From Elstera cyanobacteriorum (lineage in GTDB: Bacteria > Pseudomonadota > Alphaproteobacteria > Elsterales > Elsteraceae): 64,000 bases of DNA. Numbering within the stretch: the stretch's first letter is position 1; each line of letters begins with the position of its first letter. The stretch covers positions 124,001 to 188,000 of the forward strand of contig NZ_NOXS01000030.1 of NCBI RefSeq assembly GCF_002251735.1. Reading direction: 5' to 3'. The translations under genes were made by a program, and so were the position numbers. Shown piece after piece: positions 21,180-30,640 of the stretch. The notes beneath the pieces are model-generated. The model had not been told where the DNA came from and did no database searches. It saw only the letters and a list, made by a program, of their open reading frames with translations.

Positions 21180-21971
21180 TCAGCGCGCCCGGCGGCGGGT
21201 GCCATAGGCGCGCGCGGCGTCGCCGAATGCCCCGAACAGCGCCAACGAGAAGGGGTTTTCCCGCACTTTGAATTCCGGGTGCCATTGCACGGAGACGGCA
21301 AAACTCTCGGTCCGCGTCACGCGCACGGCTTCAACCGTGCCATCGTCGGCCACCGCCTCGACCTCCACCCCATCGGCCAGCCGGTCAATCCCCTGCCAAT
21401 GCAGCGAATTGACCTGTAAGCGCGTGTCGCCGCCATTGAGCTGCTGGAACAGCCCGCCCTCGGTCAGCGTTACCGGATGGGCGAGACCATATTGAATATC
21501 GAGATCAGGGCTATCGGGAGCGCGATGATCGATCCGGCCCGGAAGCTCGTGCAAGCGCTGGTGCAGCGATCCGCCGAGGGCGACGTTCAGTTCCTGATGG
21601 CCCCGGCAAATCGCCAGCAGCGGCACACCCGCCGTCAGCGCCGCCAGAATGAGCGGCAGCACCGTCGCATCGCGCGCCGGATCGTGCAGCGTCCCTGCCG
21701 CCGCACTTGGGCCGTCATAATGATGGGGTTCGACGTTCGATAGGCTGCCGGTGACCAGCAAACCATCCAGCGTCGCCACTACGGCGCCAATATCGAGATC
21801 GTCGCCCAACGCCGGGATCAGCAGCGGCAGACCGCCCAGCCCGTCCGTTACCCCCCGGATATATTTCTCACCGACCGTATGGGTCCGGCTGCCATCGACG
21901 GTGCGAATGCAGGCCGTAACGCCGATCACCGGCGGGCGCGGGGCAGTATGGACAGAACGGCGCTGGGGCAT
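21180..21971 (-). CDS. Gamma-glutamyl-gamma-aminobutyrate hydrolase family protein (class I amidotransferase fold)
   Basis: A 263-residue protein of the PuuD/peptidase C26 group. Nucleophile Cys122 (LLAICRGHQELNVALGG) and the His231-x-Glu233 pair (VQWHPEF) complete the triad. These enzymes hydrolyse gamma-glutamyl amides such as gamma-glutamyl-GABA from putrescine breakdown. No other putrescine genes are nearby, so the true substrate is uncertain. It sits six bases upstream of the YihY gene. Confidence 0.88.
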   Translation of the reverse strand: MPQRRSVHTAPRPPVIGVTACIRTVDGSRTHTVGEKYIRGVTDGLGGLPLLIPALGDDLDIGAVVATLDGLLVTGSLSNVEPHHYDGPSAAAGTLHDPARDATVLPLILAALTAGVPLLAICRGHQELNVALGGSLHQRLHELPGRIDHRAPDSPDLDIQYGLAHPVTLTEGGLFQQLNGGDTRLQVNSLHWQGIDRLADGVEVEAVADDGTVEAVRVTRTESFAVSVQWHPEFKVRENPFSLALFGAFGDAARAYGTRRRAR

Positions 21972-21986
21972 GGGGCTTTCCTCTCG

Positions 21987-22238
21987 CTAACCGCGCCGCA
22001 CGATAATCGTGCGCACACGGCGGCGGTTGACCAGAACAAAGATGATCGCAGCAACCAAAAGGACAGGCAGGACGAACGCGAGGATCGTGAACAGCCCCGC
22101 CAAGAGCAGAAACCCCATCCCGATCACCGCCGCCAATGCGGCAATCGCCACGACAACGCGCAGCAGTTGCTTCAGCTTGCTGTCGGGGCGATAGGGGCCG
22201 CGGCCCGGATCGATAATCAGCTCAGGTTCCCTGCGCAT
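21987..22238 (-). CDS. Small membrane protein of unknown function
   Basis: An 83-residue protein with a polar N-terminus (MRREPELIIDPGRGPYRPDS), two hydrophobic segments (VVVAIAALAAVIGMGFLLL and LFTILAFVLPVLLVAAIIFV) and a basic C-terminus (NRRRVRTIIVRRG). A good ribosome site (GGGGAGAGG) precedes the ATG. It lies between the sugar-transferase gene and the amidotransferase-like gene on the same strand. I do not recognise a family. Confidence 0.7.
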   Translation of the reverse strand: MRREPELIIDPGRGPYRPDSKLKQLLRVVVAIAALAAVIGMGFLLLAGLFTILAFVLPVLLVAAIIFVLVNRRRVRTIIVRRG

Positions 22239-22266
22239 CCTCTGCCCCTCTCCCCAGCCCGTCCGG

Positions 22267-23673
22267 CTAATAGGCGTTCCGGTTCACAAAGCCGACGAAC
22301 ACGGTCATCAGCAAGATTTTCAGATCGAGACTGAGGGACCAATTGTCAATGTAGTAAAGATCGTACTGCACGCGCATCCGCATCTTTTCCGGCGTATCCG
22401 TCTCGCCGCGATAGCCGTTGACCTGCGCCCAGCCGGTGATCCCCGGTTTCACCCGGTGGCGACCGAGGTAACCGTCGATAATCGCCGCGTAATGCTCGTT
22501 ATGGGCTACCGCGTGCGGGCGCGGCCCCACCAGCGACATGGTACCCTGCAACACGTTAAAAAGTTGTGGAAGCTCATCCAGGCTCGACTTGCGCAGAAAG
22601 CTGCCCACCCGGGTCACGCGCGGATCATTGCGCTGCGCCTGCGGCACCGACGGATCGGGGTTCGGGTCGTTGCGCATCGAGCGGAACTTGAAGACCGTGA
22701 TCTCGTTATTGTTAAAGCCATAGCGCTTCTGTCGGAACAGCACCGGCCCGGGGCTATCCAGCTTCACGGCAATCGCCACCACCGCCATCACCGGCAGCGC
22801 CAGCAACAGGATGAAGAACCCGAGGATACGATCCTCCAAGGCCTTCAGCACCTGCCCCCAGGCGCTCAAGGGGCGCTGGAAGACGTGCAGCAGCGGCAGA
22901 CCGCCCAGGGTGGAAAAACCGCGCACCGGCAGATTAAAGCGGAGCGTATGGGCACAGAATTTCGTATTGATCGGCACGTCGCGCAGCTTCGCCAGCACGC
23001 TCGCCACTTCTTCTTCCGAGCGGTCGATCATCGCGATAACGATTTCATCGATCCGTTCCTGGCGCACCAACCGCACAAGATCGATGACCGAGCCGCGATA
23101 GGGCACCCCCTCAATCGTGGCTTCGGCCGGATCGAGCGTATCGAAAACCCCCACCACCTGCACGTAAGGGTCTTGACGCAACTGCTCCAGCACCTTCCGC
23201 CCCAGGTCGCGCGCGCCGACCAGGGCAATCCGCGCCGTCAGATCACCGTGCCGCCGCGCCCGCCGCCGCCGGTGCCAGATCACAAAGCGCGTCAGCGTAA
23301 ACGCGATAAAGACGCCGAAATACCATTGCAGCGCCCAGGCGCGGTTTAGCCATTCAGTAATGTCGGTAACGAACACAAAGGCGAGGACCGCCAGGGCCAC
23401 CATCGTCCAGGCTGCCGCCATCCGCACCACCTGCAAGGAGGTCGAGGCCAAGGAAGCCGGGCGGTAAATGCCCGCGACATGGGCGAAATTCGCCGTCAGC
23501 AGCGCCGCCAGCAGGATGATCTGATGGTAATAATGGGGGATGCGCAGCGTATTATTGTGAAACCAGAACAGCGTATAGGCGACCCCCGCCACCAGCACGA
23601 CATCGGTCAGACGGAGCAGACCGGTGATCAGGGTCGTTCGGTCGGAGGCGGGAAACGCGCGGACGTCGCTCAT
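22267..23673 (-). CDS. Undecaprenyl-phosphate sugar phosphotransferase
   Basis: Initiates exopolysaccharide synthesis by moving a hexose-1-phosphate, usually glucose, from UDP-sugar to undecaprenyl phosphate. The protein has four N-terminal membrane spans, a central nucleotide-binding-like domain ([15 protein letters not shown]), a further membrane helix, and the catalytic WcaJ/ExoY-type domain with KFRSMRND and [22 protein letters not shown]. Drawn from the ATG at 23673 (468 residues); a GTG at 23688 would add five. No other polysaccharide genes adjoin it, so the polymer is unknown. Confidence 0.92.
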   Translation of the reverse strand: MSDVRAFPASDRTTLITGLLRLTDVVLVAGVAYTLFWFHNNTLRIPHYYHQIILLAALLTANFAHVAGIYRPASLASTSLQVVRMAAAWTMVALAVLAFVFVTDITEWLNRAWALQWYFGVFIAFTLTRFVIWHRRRRARRHGDLTARIALVGARDLGRKVLEQLRQDPYVQVVGVFDTLDPAEATIEGVPYRGSVIDLVRLVRQERIDEIVIAMIDRSEEEVASVLAKLRDVPINTKFCAHTLRFNLPVRGFSTLGGLPLLHVFQRPLSAWGQVLKALEDRILGFFILLLALPVMAVVAIAVKLDSPGPVLFRQKRYGFNNNEITVFKFRSMRNDPNPDPSVPQAQRNDPRVTRVGSFLRKSSLDELPQLFNVLQGTMSLVGPRPHAVAHNEHYAAIIDGYLGRHRVKPGITGWAQVNGYRGETDTPEKMRMRVQYDLYYIDNWSLSLDLKILLMTVFVGFVNRNAY

Positions 23674-23705
23674 GACAGGAAGGCGCACCGATCAGGATAG
23701 GGGAA

Positions 23706-23727
23706 GGAAGACCGTTACCGGTCTTCC
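23706..23727 (-). terminator. Hairpin after PilZ gene
   Basis: GGAAGACCG (23706-23714) and CGGTCTTCC (23719-23727) form a perfect 9-base stem with a TTAC loop. It lies ten bases after the PilZ gene stop and upstream of the sugar phosphotransferase on the same strand. The run after it on the minus strand (TTCCCC) is only weakly T-rich, so it may be a terminator, an attenuating leader hairpin or an RNA-stabilising stem. Confidence 0.5.
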
Positions 23728-23736
23728 AGGACAGGA

Positions 23737-24534
23737 CTATAGAGCGCGCTGGGCGTGCTGCTTCATCAAATTTCGGAAAAACTCCAAGGCGTCCATTGTC
23801 GAGCGCGTGAAGCGGACTGCCAGGGTCTTTTTCTTCGAATCGCGGCGAACGACGCGGATCGTCGCTGAATAGCTGCGTTCCCCGCCGACCTGATTGAAGT
23901 TAACCTGCGTTTCGGCGCCTTGGTCCATCTCGCCGTCATAGTCGGCAATCAGCAACCCGCCGATCGACCAATCGATGGTGGTGAAGACTTTCTCGGCGAT
24001 CTTCACTTGCAGTTTCGGCTCTTCAAAGCGCGTGTAATTGCGCTTCTCGCCCTTCGCGACATTGGCGATCTTCGGCATCGCTTCCGCCGGTTTGGCCTTC
24101 GTCGGCCCTTCTTGGCGATGCCCGCCGGTCATCGAGATCAGGTCGATCTTTTTAAGCACAAGGTCTTTAAAGCCCTGGGTCGCCCCCAGTTCCATCGCCT
24201 TCAGAAGATGTTCCTTAGCGACCTTAACCGCGTCCTGCTTTTTGCCTTCGAGGCGCTGTAAAGCAAACTCCCGCGCCTGTTCGAGCGATAGATCAACCAG
24301 CTTCACATTGGCATCGAGCGAGATGGATTTAACCGCCTCGGTCACCTTGATGAAATATTCGCGTGGGATCATCTTGTCCTGAAGCTGACCGCGCACATTG
24401 CGCACGATCCGCTCCACCTCGGCCACGCGGCCGGTCGCGGCGGCGATACGGGCACGATCGACGTCGATGTCGATGCGCTGTATCTTACCTTCCATCATCT
24501 TCCGCTGAATTTCGCGGTCTTTATCGGAATACAT
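23737..24534 (-). CDS. PilZ-domain protein
   Basis: A 265-residue protein whose C-terminal part (from about residue 163) has PilZ features: basic KRNYTRFEEPKL with arginines for cyclic-di-GMP, then TIDWSIGGLLIADY matching the D/N-x-S-x-x-G motif. The N-terminal 160 residues are charged and helical (coiled-coil-like: VDRARIAAATGRVAEVERIV) with no recognised domain. It lies upstream of the exopolysaccharide initiator, so control of polysaccharide or motility by cyclic-di-GMP is a reasonable inference. Confidence 0.83.
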   Translation of the reverse strand: MYSDKDREIQRKMMEGKIQRIDIDVDRARIAAATGRVAEVERIVRNVRGQLQDKMIPREYFIKVTEAVKSISLDANVKLVDLSLEQAREFALQRLEGKKQDAVKVAKEHLLKAMELGATQGFKDLVLKKIDLISMTGGHRQEGPTKAKPAEAMPKIANVAKGEKRNYTRFEEPKLQVKIAEKVFTTIDWSIGGLLIADYDGEMDQGAETQVNFNQVGGERSYSATIRVVRRDSKKKTLAVRFTRSTMDALEFFRNLMKQHAQRAL

Positions 24535-24705
24535 GGGCTATCGCCAAGTTTGGACCATTGCGCAACGACGGCCGACAAACACTGCCGGTCGATCCTTCGC
24601 ACTATCGAGACACTGTACCAAAAAACCAAGCACAAACAAAATCATCGAAGCCTAAAACACTAAAAAGCGCGTCATACGGGCGAAATCACAGTCTTACACT
24701 AACCT

Positions 24706-25128
24706 TTAACCGTTAACATTTTCGAAATTTTTGCCCTTCTCGCGCGCGGTCGGTACACGCGCCAGTGCGTCCGCCGCCCGGCGCTGCTTCAACCGATGAC
24801 CGATCTCGACGATGCTCTGCAAGGCGGGCAGAAACTCCTGCCCTAGGTCGGTCAGGGCATATTCGACCGACGGTGGCGAGGTCGGCATGATCGTCCGGCT
24901 TAGCACCCCCTTGCCTTCGAGATCGCGCAGACGCTGCGTCAGCACCTTGGCGGAAACGGCCGGAATATCGGCGCGCAACTCGTTGAACCGGCGGGCGCCC
25001 CCGGCGAGATGCCAGAGGATATTCGGCGTCCAGGCCCCGCCCAGCAGGCCCATACATTCCATCAGTGGGCATTCGGGATGGGGGGGCGGCGAGAGGTTTT
25101 TGCGCATTTTCAAAGGCATATCGGACAT
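24706..25128 (-). CDS. HxlR-family transcriptional regulator
   Basis: A winged-helix regulator of the HxlR type: ECPLMECMGLLGGAWTPNIL, then RRFNELRADIPAVSAKVLTQ and RDLEGKGVLSRTI, followed by YALTDLGQEFLPAL. The start is uncertain; ATGs at 25152, 25128 and 25119 all have weak ribosome sites, and the earliest possible start (25167) would lie inside the likely operator. It is divergent from GST, NTF2-like and tautomerase genes, which it probably controls. Many HxlR proteins sense quinones or aldehydes, and a Cys near the start is kept here. Confidence 0.88.
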   Translation of the reverse strand: MSDMPLKMRKNLSPPPHPECPLMECMGLLGGAWTPNILWHLAGGARRFNELRADIPAVSAKVLTQRLRDLEGKGVLSRTIMPTSPPSVEYALTDLGQEFLPALQSIVEIGHRLKQRRAADALARVPTAREKGKNFENVNG

Positions 25129-25160
25129 CCAGTTACCCGGTGGAAACGCCATAATCACAA

Positions 25161-25181
25161 TAACCAATCATCACCTGGTTA
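25161..25181. promoter_or_regulatory. Probable HxlR operator in divergent gap
   Basis: TAACCA (25161-25166) and TGGTTA (25176-25181) are perfect 6-base arms with a 9-base spacer, in the gap between the hxlR-type gene and the GST gene. A second smaller repeat, TTAC-N5-GTAA, overlaps its right arm (25179-25191). The site is AT-rich against GC-rich flanks. Regulation of both directions by one site is inferred from position. Confidence 0.55.
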
Positions 25182-25241
25182 CAATAGGTAATCTTCCGCA
25201 GTATCTGAAAGGCGGTTCTGATCCTCTTTGGAGACCGTTCG

Positions 25242-25850
25242 ATGAAACTCTACTATTCCCCCGGCGCCTGCTCGCTCGCCTCGCACATCACCCTGCGCGA
25301 AATCGGCCAGCCTTTCGGTTTGGAGCGGGTCGATCTCGCCAGCAAGACGACCGAAACCGGGGCTGACTATACCCGGATCACCGATAAAGGGCAGGTTCCC
25401 GCCCTCGAAATGCCCGATGGCAGCGTGCTGACCGAAGGCGCGGCCATTCTGCAATTCATCGCCGATCATGCGGGTGCCACGCAGCTTGCCCCGCGAGCGG
25501 GTAGCGTTGCCCGGGCGCGGGTGCAGGAAATGCTGAACTTCTGCGCCTCTGAACTCCATAAAGCCTTCGGCCCGCTATTCAACGCCGCCGCCCCGCAGGC
25601 GGCTAAAGACGCCGCCCCGGCGGCGGTCGCCCGGCATTTCGACTGGCTGGAAAAGCGCTTGAGCGACGGGCGGGCACATTTGACCGGCGAGGCCTTCACG
25701 GTTGCCGACGCCTATGTCTTCGTCGTCGCCGGGTGGGCCGGACCGACGGGCATCGGCTTTGACCGCTGGCCGAAACTCGCGGCCTTCCTGGATCGGGTTC
25801 GCGCCCGCCCAACGGTCAAGGCGGCACTCGCCGTTGAAGGTCTGGCCTAA
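25242..25850 (+). CDS. Glutathione S-transferase (beta-class-like)
   Basis: A 202-residue enzyme with the N-terminal thioredoxin-fold domain (MKLYYSPGACSLASHI, Cys10 at the position of the beta-class catalytic cysteine), a GQVPALEMPDG glutathione-binding loop, and the all-helical C-terminal domain (HLTGEAFTVADAYVF). It conjugates or reduces electrophiles with glutathione. It is the first gene of a three-gene set divergent from an HxlR regulator, with the next ATG two bases after its stop. Confidence 0.93.
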   Translation: MKLYYSPGACSLASHITLREIGQPFGLERVDLASKTTETGADYTRITDKGQVPALEMPDGSVLTEGAAILQFIADHAGATQLAPRAGSVARARVQEMLNFCASELHKAFGPLFNAAAPQAAKDAAPAAVARHFDWLEKRLSDGRAHLTGEAFTVADAYVFVVAGWAGPTGIGFDRWPKLAAFLDRVRARPTVKAALAVEGLA

Positions 25851-25851
25851 G

Positions 25852-26229
25852 ATGGGAACCGCCTTCGCCGAGATCACGCCCGTCCTGCAAACCTATTTTG
25901 ACGGGCTCTATTACAGCGATACCGGCCGCTTGCGGCAGGTCTTCCATCCGAAAGCACAGTATGTCTGCGCGTCGGACGGAACGCTGCTCTACCGGACGAT
26001 GGACGAATATTTCCCCGTCGTCGATGCCCGCCCGTCCCCCGCCAGCCGGGGGGAAGCGCGCCGCGATGCGATTGTCTCCATCGCCCTCGCCGGACCGGTC
26101 ACCGCCATCGCGACCGTCACCTGCGCCATCGGGACGGCGCAGTTCATCGACTTGCTGACGCTGATCAAACTCGATGGGCGCTGGCAGATCATCTCAAAAA
26201 CCTTCCACCGCGACGACTCAAAAGCCTAA
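25852..26229 (+). CDS. NTF2-like (SnoaL/DUF4440-type) protein
   Basis: A 125-residue protein, start ATG 25852, one base after the GST stop codon. It shows the cone-shaped NTF2 fold pattern: N-terminal helix (ITPVLQTYFDGLYYSDTGRL), FHPKAQYV, then a beta sheet ending in LLTLIKLDGRWQIISKTFH. Such proteins are putative lumazine-binding, isomerase or dehydratase-like, and the chemistry cannot be read here. Its setting with GST and a tautomerase suggests handling of a small reactive carbonyl or quinone compound. Confidence 0.82.
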   Translation: MGTAFAEITPVLQTYFDGLYYSDTGRLRQVFHPKAQYVCASDGTLLYRTMDEYFPVVDARPSPASRGEARRDAIVSIALAGPVTAIATVTCAIGTAQFIDLLTLIKLDGRWQIISKTFHRDDSKA

Positions 26230-26245
26230 CCGGCGGAGAGAGACT

Positions 26246-26461
26246 ATGCCCTACGTCAATATCAAGATCACCAAGGAAGGCGCGACCCCCGACCAGAAGG
26301 CCGCGCTGATCAAAGGCGTCACTGACCTTCTTGTCGATGTGCTGGACAAGAGCCCCGCCACCACCTTCGTCGTCATCGACGAGGTGGAGATGGCCCATTG
26401 GGGCATCGGCGGCTTGCCGGTGGAGGCCTATCGCCAAAAGCTGAAAGCCGAAAAGGGCTAA
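26246..26461 (+). CDS. 4-oxalocrotonate tautomerase-family protein
   Basis: A 71-residue tautomerase. After Met removal the N-terminal residue is the catalytic Pro (MPYVNIKITKEGATPDQKA), and the conserved C-terminal half (TTFVVIDEVEMAHWGIGG) is present. These small enzymes catalyse keto-enol shifts of oxo-acids. The ATG at 26246 follows GGAGAGA. It is the third gene of the GST set and ends just before a strong terminator hairpin that overlaps the end of holA. Confidence 0.9.
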   Translation: MPYVNIKITKEGATPDQKAALIKGVTDLLVDVLDKSPATTFVVIDEVEMAHWGIGGLPVEAYRQKLKAEKG

Positions 26462-26470
26462 GCGTTTGGG

Positions 26471-26505
26471 CGCCCGCCGTCAGCGCCGCTGGCGGCGGGC
26501 GTTTT
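26471..26505 (+). terminator. Intrinsic terminator of GST-tautomerase operon
   Basis: CGCCCGCC (26471-26478) pairs with GGCGGGCG (26494-26501) and is followed at once by TTTT, starting nine bases after the tautomerase stop. Its right part overlaps the last codons of the convergent holA gene, so the holA coding end doubles as the terminator arm. Confidence 0.75.
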
Positions 26506-27514
26506 CTGAAACTTCCAACAGGGCGCGGGCGCACATCACCTCATCCGGTAAAGCCGAGGCTTTGCATTGGGCCTCCGCCTCATGCAACCGCCCCAAGGCT
26601 GCGGCGGCGCGCGCGACGGGCCAATGGCGCACCTGCCGCGCCAACCGCTCCGCATCGCGCTTGAACGGCGGTGGGCGCAGCGCGGCAATTGCCGCCTCGG
26701 CGGTTTTTCCGCCTGCCATCTGCGCCGCGACGAGATGCAACCGCTGCATCTGGCGTAACAGCACGCGCAGAATGCCGACCGGCGATTCGCCGTCCATCAT
26801 CGCCCGGCGGAAGGCGAGATCAAGCGCCTCGGTCCGCCCGTCGAGCGCGGCCTGAATGACATCATCCAGCGACTGGGCCGCACTATCCCCAACCGCCCCC
26901 TGCACATCGGCCAGCGCCACCCGGCTTTGGCCGTGCAGATAGAGCGTGAGCTTGTCGAGTTCGGACCGGCTCATCATCCGGTCACCGCCGAGATGCTGGG
27001 TCAGATAGGCCAGTGCATCCGGCTCCGGTGTCAGCCCTGCCTTGCGCAGCGTTTCGGCGATCACTTGGCTTAGGTCGGCGCCGCTATCGTGGTAGCACGG
27101 CACCGCCACCGCCGCCGCATGGCTTTCACACAGCGCGCGGAGGGAGGATTTGGCGGCCAGATCCCCCGCCTCAATCGCAATCACCGCCTCGCCCGGCAGG
27201 GTTTCAAGAAAGCCCTTCAGCAAGGCGGTTAACCCGGCGTCGGTCGCGTCGCGCAGCCAGATTGCCCGGCGTCCGCCCATCATCGACAGCGCCGCCGCTT
27301 CGTCGTTCAGTCGGGCCGGGTCTTCCTTGAGCGCCGCCACCGAGAGTTCGACCACCTGAAACGGATCATTGCGGCTGCCCGCCACCGCGACCACAAGGTT
27401 TGCCGCCCGTTCGCGCACCAGCCCGGCATCCGGCCCGTAAAATAGCGCCGCCCGCAGGGGGGATTTCGGTTGTTTCAGCAGGGCTTCGGCAGAACCGCCG
27501 CGCGCGAGCTTCAC
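26480..27514 (-). CDS. holA: DNA polymerase III subunit delta
   Basis: Clamp-loader delta subunit, which opens the beta sliding clamp. The 344-residue product has the N-terminal AAA-like fold (LRAALFYGPDAGLVRERAANL), the middle segment DLAAKSSLRALCESHAAA and the collar-domain end. The start is GTG at 27514, six bases after the lptE stop. The lptE-holA order directly after leuS is a common alphaproteobacterial arrangement. Confidence 0.93.
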   Translation of the reverse strand: MKLARGGSAEALLKQPKSPLRAALFYGPDAGLVRERAANLVVAVAGSRNDPFQVVELSVAALKEDPARLNDEAAALSMMGGRRAIWLRDATDAGLTALLKGFLETLPGEAVIAIEAGDLAAKSSLRALCESHAAAVAVPCYHDSGADLSQVIAETLRKAGLTPEPDALAYLTQHLGGDRMMSRSELDKLTLYLHGQSRVALADVQGAVGDSAAQSLDDVIQAALDGRTEALDLAFRRAMMDGESPVGILRVLLRQMQRLHLVAAQMAGGKTAEAAIAALRPPPFKRDAERLARQVRHWPVARAAAALGRLHEAEAQCKASALPDEVMCARALLEVSENARRQRR

Positions 27515-27520
27515 ACTGGC

Positions 27521-28048
27521 CTACGGCTGCGGCTGCCCGCGCTGGGCCAAGAAAGCCGCCAGCCGCAGGCTGATGGAATTGGCGAGATCCTGCACGGCCC
27601 GTTCCCGCGCTTCATTCTGCGCCAGCAAGGTGCCGTAGCCGCCTTCGAGATTGATATAGCCGATTTCCGAGCGCACGGGTTCCGACAGGACCGGCTTACC
27701 CGACTGCAGGTCGGTCAAGCGCATACCACCGTTCAAGACAAGCCGCGAATAGCTGGAGGTGGCATCGCTGCGCTTGGCAACTTCCAAAATCCCCTCGTTC
27801 AGCGTCACATCCAAGGCGTAGCGGGCGGCGGCGGCGCCCTGCGGCTGCAACCGATCCATCAGCAGCCCGCGCAGGATTTGCCCCGACCGGTCGGCAATCG
27901 GGTTGATGCGGACCTGCTGCAAACTCTCAGGCGCCACCTGCCCCGGTCCGCGCCCGTGCAGCGGCTGGAAGCCGCAGCCCGTGAGACCGAGGGCCAGCGC
28001 CGCCAAAACGGCGGCGCGCCAGGCGGCTATTGGCTTAGCCGACCACAT
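27521..28048 (-). CDS. lptE: LPS-assembly lipoprotein LptE
   Basis: Outer-membrane lipoprotein plug of the LptDE lipopolysaccharide translocon. The 175-residue product has a lipoprotein signal ([14 protein letters not shown], Cys25), then GFQPLHGR, typical of LptE. The middle ([20 protein letters not shown]) and the end ([20 protein letters not shown]) fit the family. It overlaps the 3' end of leuS by 14 bases, as often seen in this gene pair. Confidence 0.92.
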   Translation of the reverse strand: MWSAKPIAAWRAAVLAALALGLTGCGFQPLHGRGPGQVAPESLQQVRINPIADRSGQILRGLLMDRLQPQGAAAARYALDVTLNEGILEVAKRSDATSSYSRLVLNGGMRLTDLQSGKPVLSEPVRSEIGYINLEGGYGTLLAQNEARERAVQDLANSISLRLAAFLAQRGQPQP

Positions 28049-30623
28049 TGATCAAACGGTTCGGCACGAGGATGATCTTCTTCGGCGCCCGCCCTTCCAG
28101 CACGCGCTGCACCGCAGGATCGGCCAGCGCCGCCGCTTCGGCATCGGCTTGGCTGATGTCGCGCGGCAACTCCAGCGTCGCGCGCAGCTTGCCGTTGACC
28201 TGCACGGCCATCGTCACGCTGGCATCGACCGTCAGCGCCGGATCGAAGCTCGGCCACGGTTGGTTGACCAACATACCGTCGGCGCTATGACCGAGTTCCG
28301 CCCAGATTTCTTCCGTCACATGCGGCATCATCGGGGCGATCAGGCGCACGACGGTGACCAAAGCGAAGCGGCGAACCCAGGCCGAAGCCGCATCGCTGCC
28401 GGTCAGATCTTCCGCCGCATTGGTCAGTTCGCGGATCAGCGCGACCGACTTATTGAAGTGGAAGTTTTCCAGCCCATCGGTCACGTCGCGGATGGTCTTA
28501 TGGGTCAGGCGCAACAGCTTATCCGCCGCACCGGAAATCCCCTCCGGCTGCGGGGCGCCATAGGCGGCCAGCGGCTTATCGGCGGCGGGTTCAGTCGTTA
28601 GGCGCCACAGGCGGTTTACGTAGCGCCACGCCCCGTCGATGCCCGCCGTCGTCCATTCGAAATCGCGCTCCGGCGGCGAATCCGACAGCACGAACAGGCG
28701 CGCGGCATCGGCACCATAAGCGGCGATGATTTCGTCCGGGTCGATGACGTTCTTTTTCGACTTAGACATTTTTTCGACGCGGCCCGGCGTCGCCGCCTTG
28801 CCGGTCGAAAGTTCGAGGAACGCGCCGGTCTCGTCCTGCTGCACATCGGTCGGGAACAGCCATTGCCCATCCGCCGACTTATAGGTCTGGTGACAGACCA
28901 TGCCCTGCGTGAACAGGCCTTCGAACGGCTCTTTCATATCCACATAGCCGCACTGCTTCAGCGCGCGGGTAAAGAAGCGCGAATAGAGCAAATGCAGGAC
29001 GGCATGCTCGACGCCGCCGATATACTGATCGACCGGCAGCCAGTAATCGACCGCTTCTTTATCGAACGCCTGCTCCGACCGGGGGGAGGCGAAACGCAGG
29101 AAATACCAAGAGCTTTCGAAGAACGTATCCAGCGTATCGGTTTCCCGGGTCGCCGCGCCGCCGCAGCTTGGGCAGTTCACATGCTTCCACGTCGGGTGGC
29201 GATCCAGCGGATTACCCGGCGCGTCGAAGGTCACATCTTCGGGTAGCGTCACCGGCAGTTGATCGTCCGGCACCGCGACCGGGCCGCAGGTGGGGCAGTG
29301 GATGACCGGGATCGGGCAGCCCCAGTAGCGCTGGCGGCTAACGCCCCAATCGCGCAGGCGGAACTGCGTCTTGACCGTGCCGATGCCCAGCTTTTCGATA
29401 TGGTCGCACGCGGCTTTCTTGGCCTCGGCCACCGTCAACCCATCGAGGAAGCCGGAGTTGATGAGAATGCCATCGTCCGAGAACGGGGCCTTACCGACCG
29501 TATAGCTGGCGTCGGCATCGCGCGGGCGCACCACCGTCACAATCGGCAGATCATATTTCGTGGCGAAATCGAAATCGCGCTGGTCATGGGCCGGGCAGCC
29601 GAACAGCGCGCCGGTGCCATAGTCCATCAGCACGAAATTCGCCAAATAGACCGGCAGCTCCTGACCGGGCACGAAGGGGTTCTGTACGAACAACCCGGTG
29701 CGATAGCCCAGCTTTTCTGCCTGCTCGATCACCGCTTCCGACGTGCCCATGCGGTTGCATTCGGCGATGAACTCGGCGGCGGCGGTATCGGTCTTTGCGA
29801 GGTCCAGCGCCAGCGGATGATTGGCGGCGATGGCAAGGAAGGAGGCGCCGAACAGCGTATCCGGGCGGGTGGTATAGACTTCCACCGCGTCAAAGCCCGG
29901 ACGGCGGCTCGCCTCGGTCAGCGCAAAGTTAAGCTGCGCGCCTTGGCTTTTGCCGATCCAGTTTTCCTGCATGATGCGCACGCGGTCCGGCCAGCGGTCC
30001 AGCGTTGCAATCGCCGCCAACAGGTCATCGGCATATTCGGTGATCTTCAGGAACCATTGATTGAGTTCCCGCCGCTCCACCGGCGCGCCGGAGCGCCAGC
30101 CCTTACCGTCCACCACCTGCTCGTTGGCCAGCACGGTGTTTTCCACCGGGTCCCAATTCACATAGCTTTTCTTGCGGTAAGCGAGGCCGTTTTTCCAGAA
30201 ATCCAAGAACATCTTCTGTTCGTGGCGGAAATACTGCGGATGACAGGTGGCAACTTCCCGCCCCCAATCGAACGACACGCCAAGCTGCCCGAACTGGGCG
30301 CGCATGCTGTCGATATTGGCGTAGGTCCATTCCGCCGGGTGGCGGTTGTTCTGCATCGCAGCGTTTTCCGCCGGTAGGCCGAAAGCGTCCCAACCCATCG
30401 GATGCAGCACATTATAGCCGCGCGCGCGCTTATAGCGGGCGGTCAGATCCCCCATCGCATAGTTCCGCACATGGCCCATATGGAGGCGCCCCGACGGGTA
30501 AGGGAACATCTCCAGCACATAATACTTCGGCTTGGCAGGGTCGATCTTAGCGTCGAACACCTTGGCGTCGGCCCAGGCGGCCTGCCATTTCGCTTCGGTT
30601 TCTTTAATCGCGTAACGGGCCAT
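28035..30623 (-). CDS. leuS: Leucyl-tRNA synthetase
   Basis: Class I aminoacyl-tRNA synthetase charging tRNA-Leu. The 862-residue protein has the HIGH signature as HMGH ([18 protein letters not shown]), the editing domain CP1, zinc-type cysteines (CPTCGP, CPSCGG) and KMSKSKKN. Length is normal. It heads the leuS-lptE-holA set, with the DUF3576-type lipoprotein gene 17 bases upstream. Confidence 0.98.
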   Translation of the reverse strand: MARYAIKETEAKWQAAWADAKVFDAKIDPAKPKYYVLEMFPYPSGRLHMGHVRNYAMGDLTARYKRARGYNVLHPMGWDAFGLPAENAAMQNNRHPAEWTYANIDSMRAQFGQLGVSFDWGREVATCHPQYFRHEQKMFLDFWKNGLAYRKKSYVNWDPVENTVLANEQVVDGKGWRSGAPVERRELNQWFLKITEYADDLLAAIATLDRWPDRVRIMQENWIGKSQGAQLNFALTEASRRPGFDAVEVYTTRPDTLFGASFLAIAANHPLALDLAKTDTAAAEFIAECNRMGTSEAVIEQAEKLGYRTGLFVQNPFVPGQELPVYLANFVLMDYGTGALFGCPAHDQRDFDFATKYDLPIVTVVRPRDADASYTVGKAPFSDDGILINSGFLDGLTVAEAKKAACDHIEKLGIGTVKTQFRLRDWGVSRQRYWGCPIPVIHCPTCGPVAVPDDQLPVTLPEDVTFDAPGNPLDRHPTWKHVNCPSCGGAATRETDTLDTFFESSWYFLRFASPRSEQAFDKEAVDYWLPVDQYIGGVEHAVLHLLYSRFFTRALKQCGYVDMKEPFEGLFTQGMVCHQTYKSADGQWLFPTDVQQDETGAFLELSTGKAATPGRVEKMSKSKKNVIDPDEIIAAYGADAARLFVLSDSPPERDFEWTTAGIDGAWRYVNRLWRLTTEPAADKPLAAYGAPQPEGISGAADKLLRLTHKTIRDVTDGLENFHFNKSVALIRELTNAAEDLTGSDAASAWVRRFALVTVVRLIAPMMPHVTEEIWAELGHSADGMLVNQPWPSFDPALTVDASVTMAVQVNGKLRATLELPRDISQADAEAAALADPAVQRVLEGRAPKKIILVPNRLINVVG

Positions 30624-30640
30624 TTTGACTTTTCAGCAGA

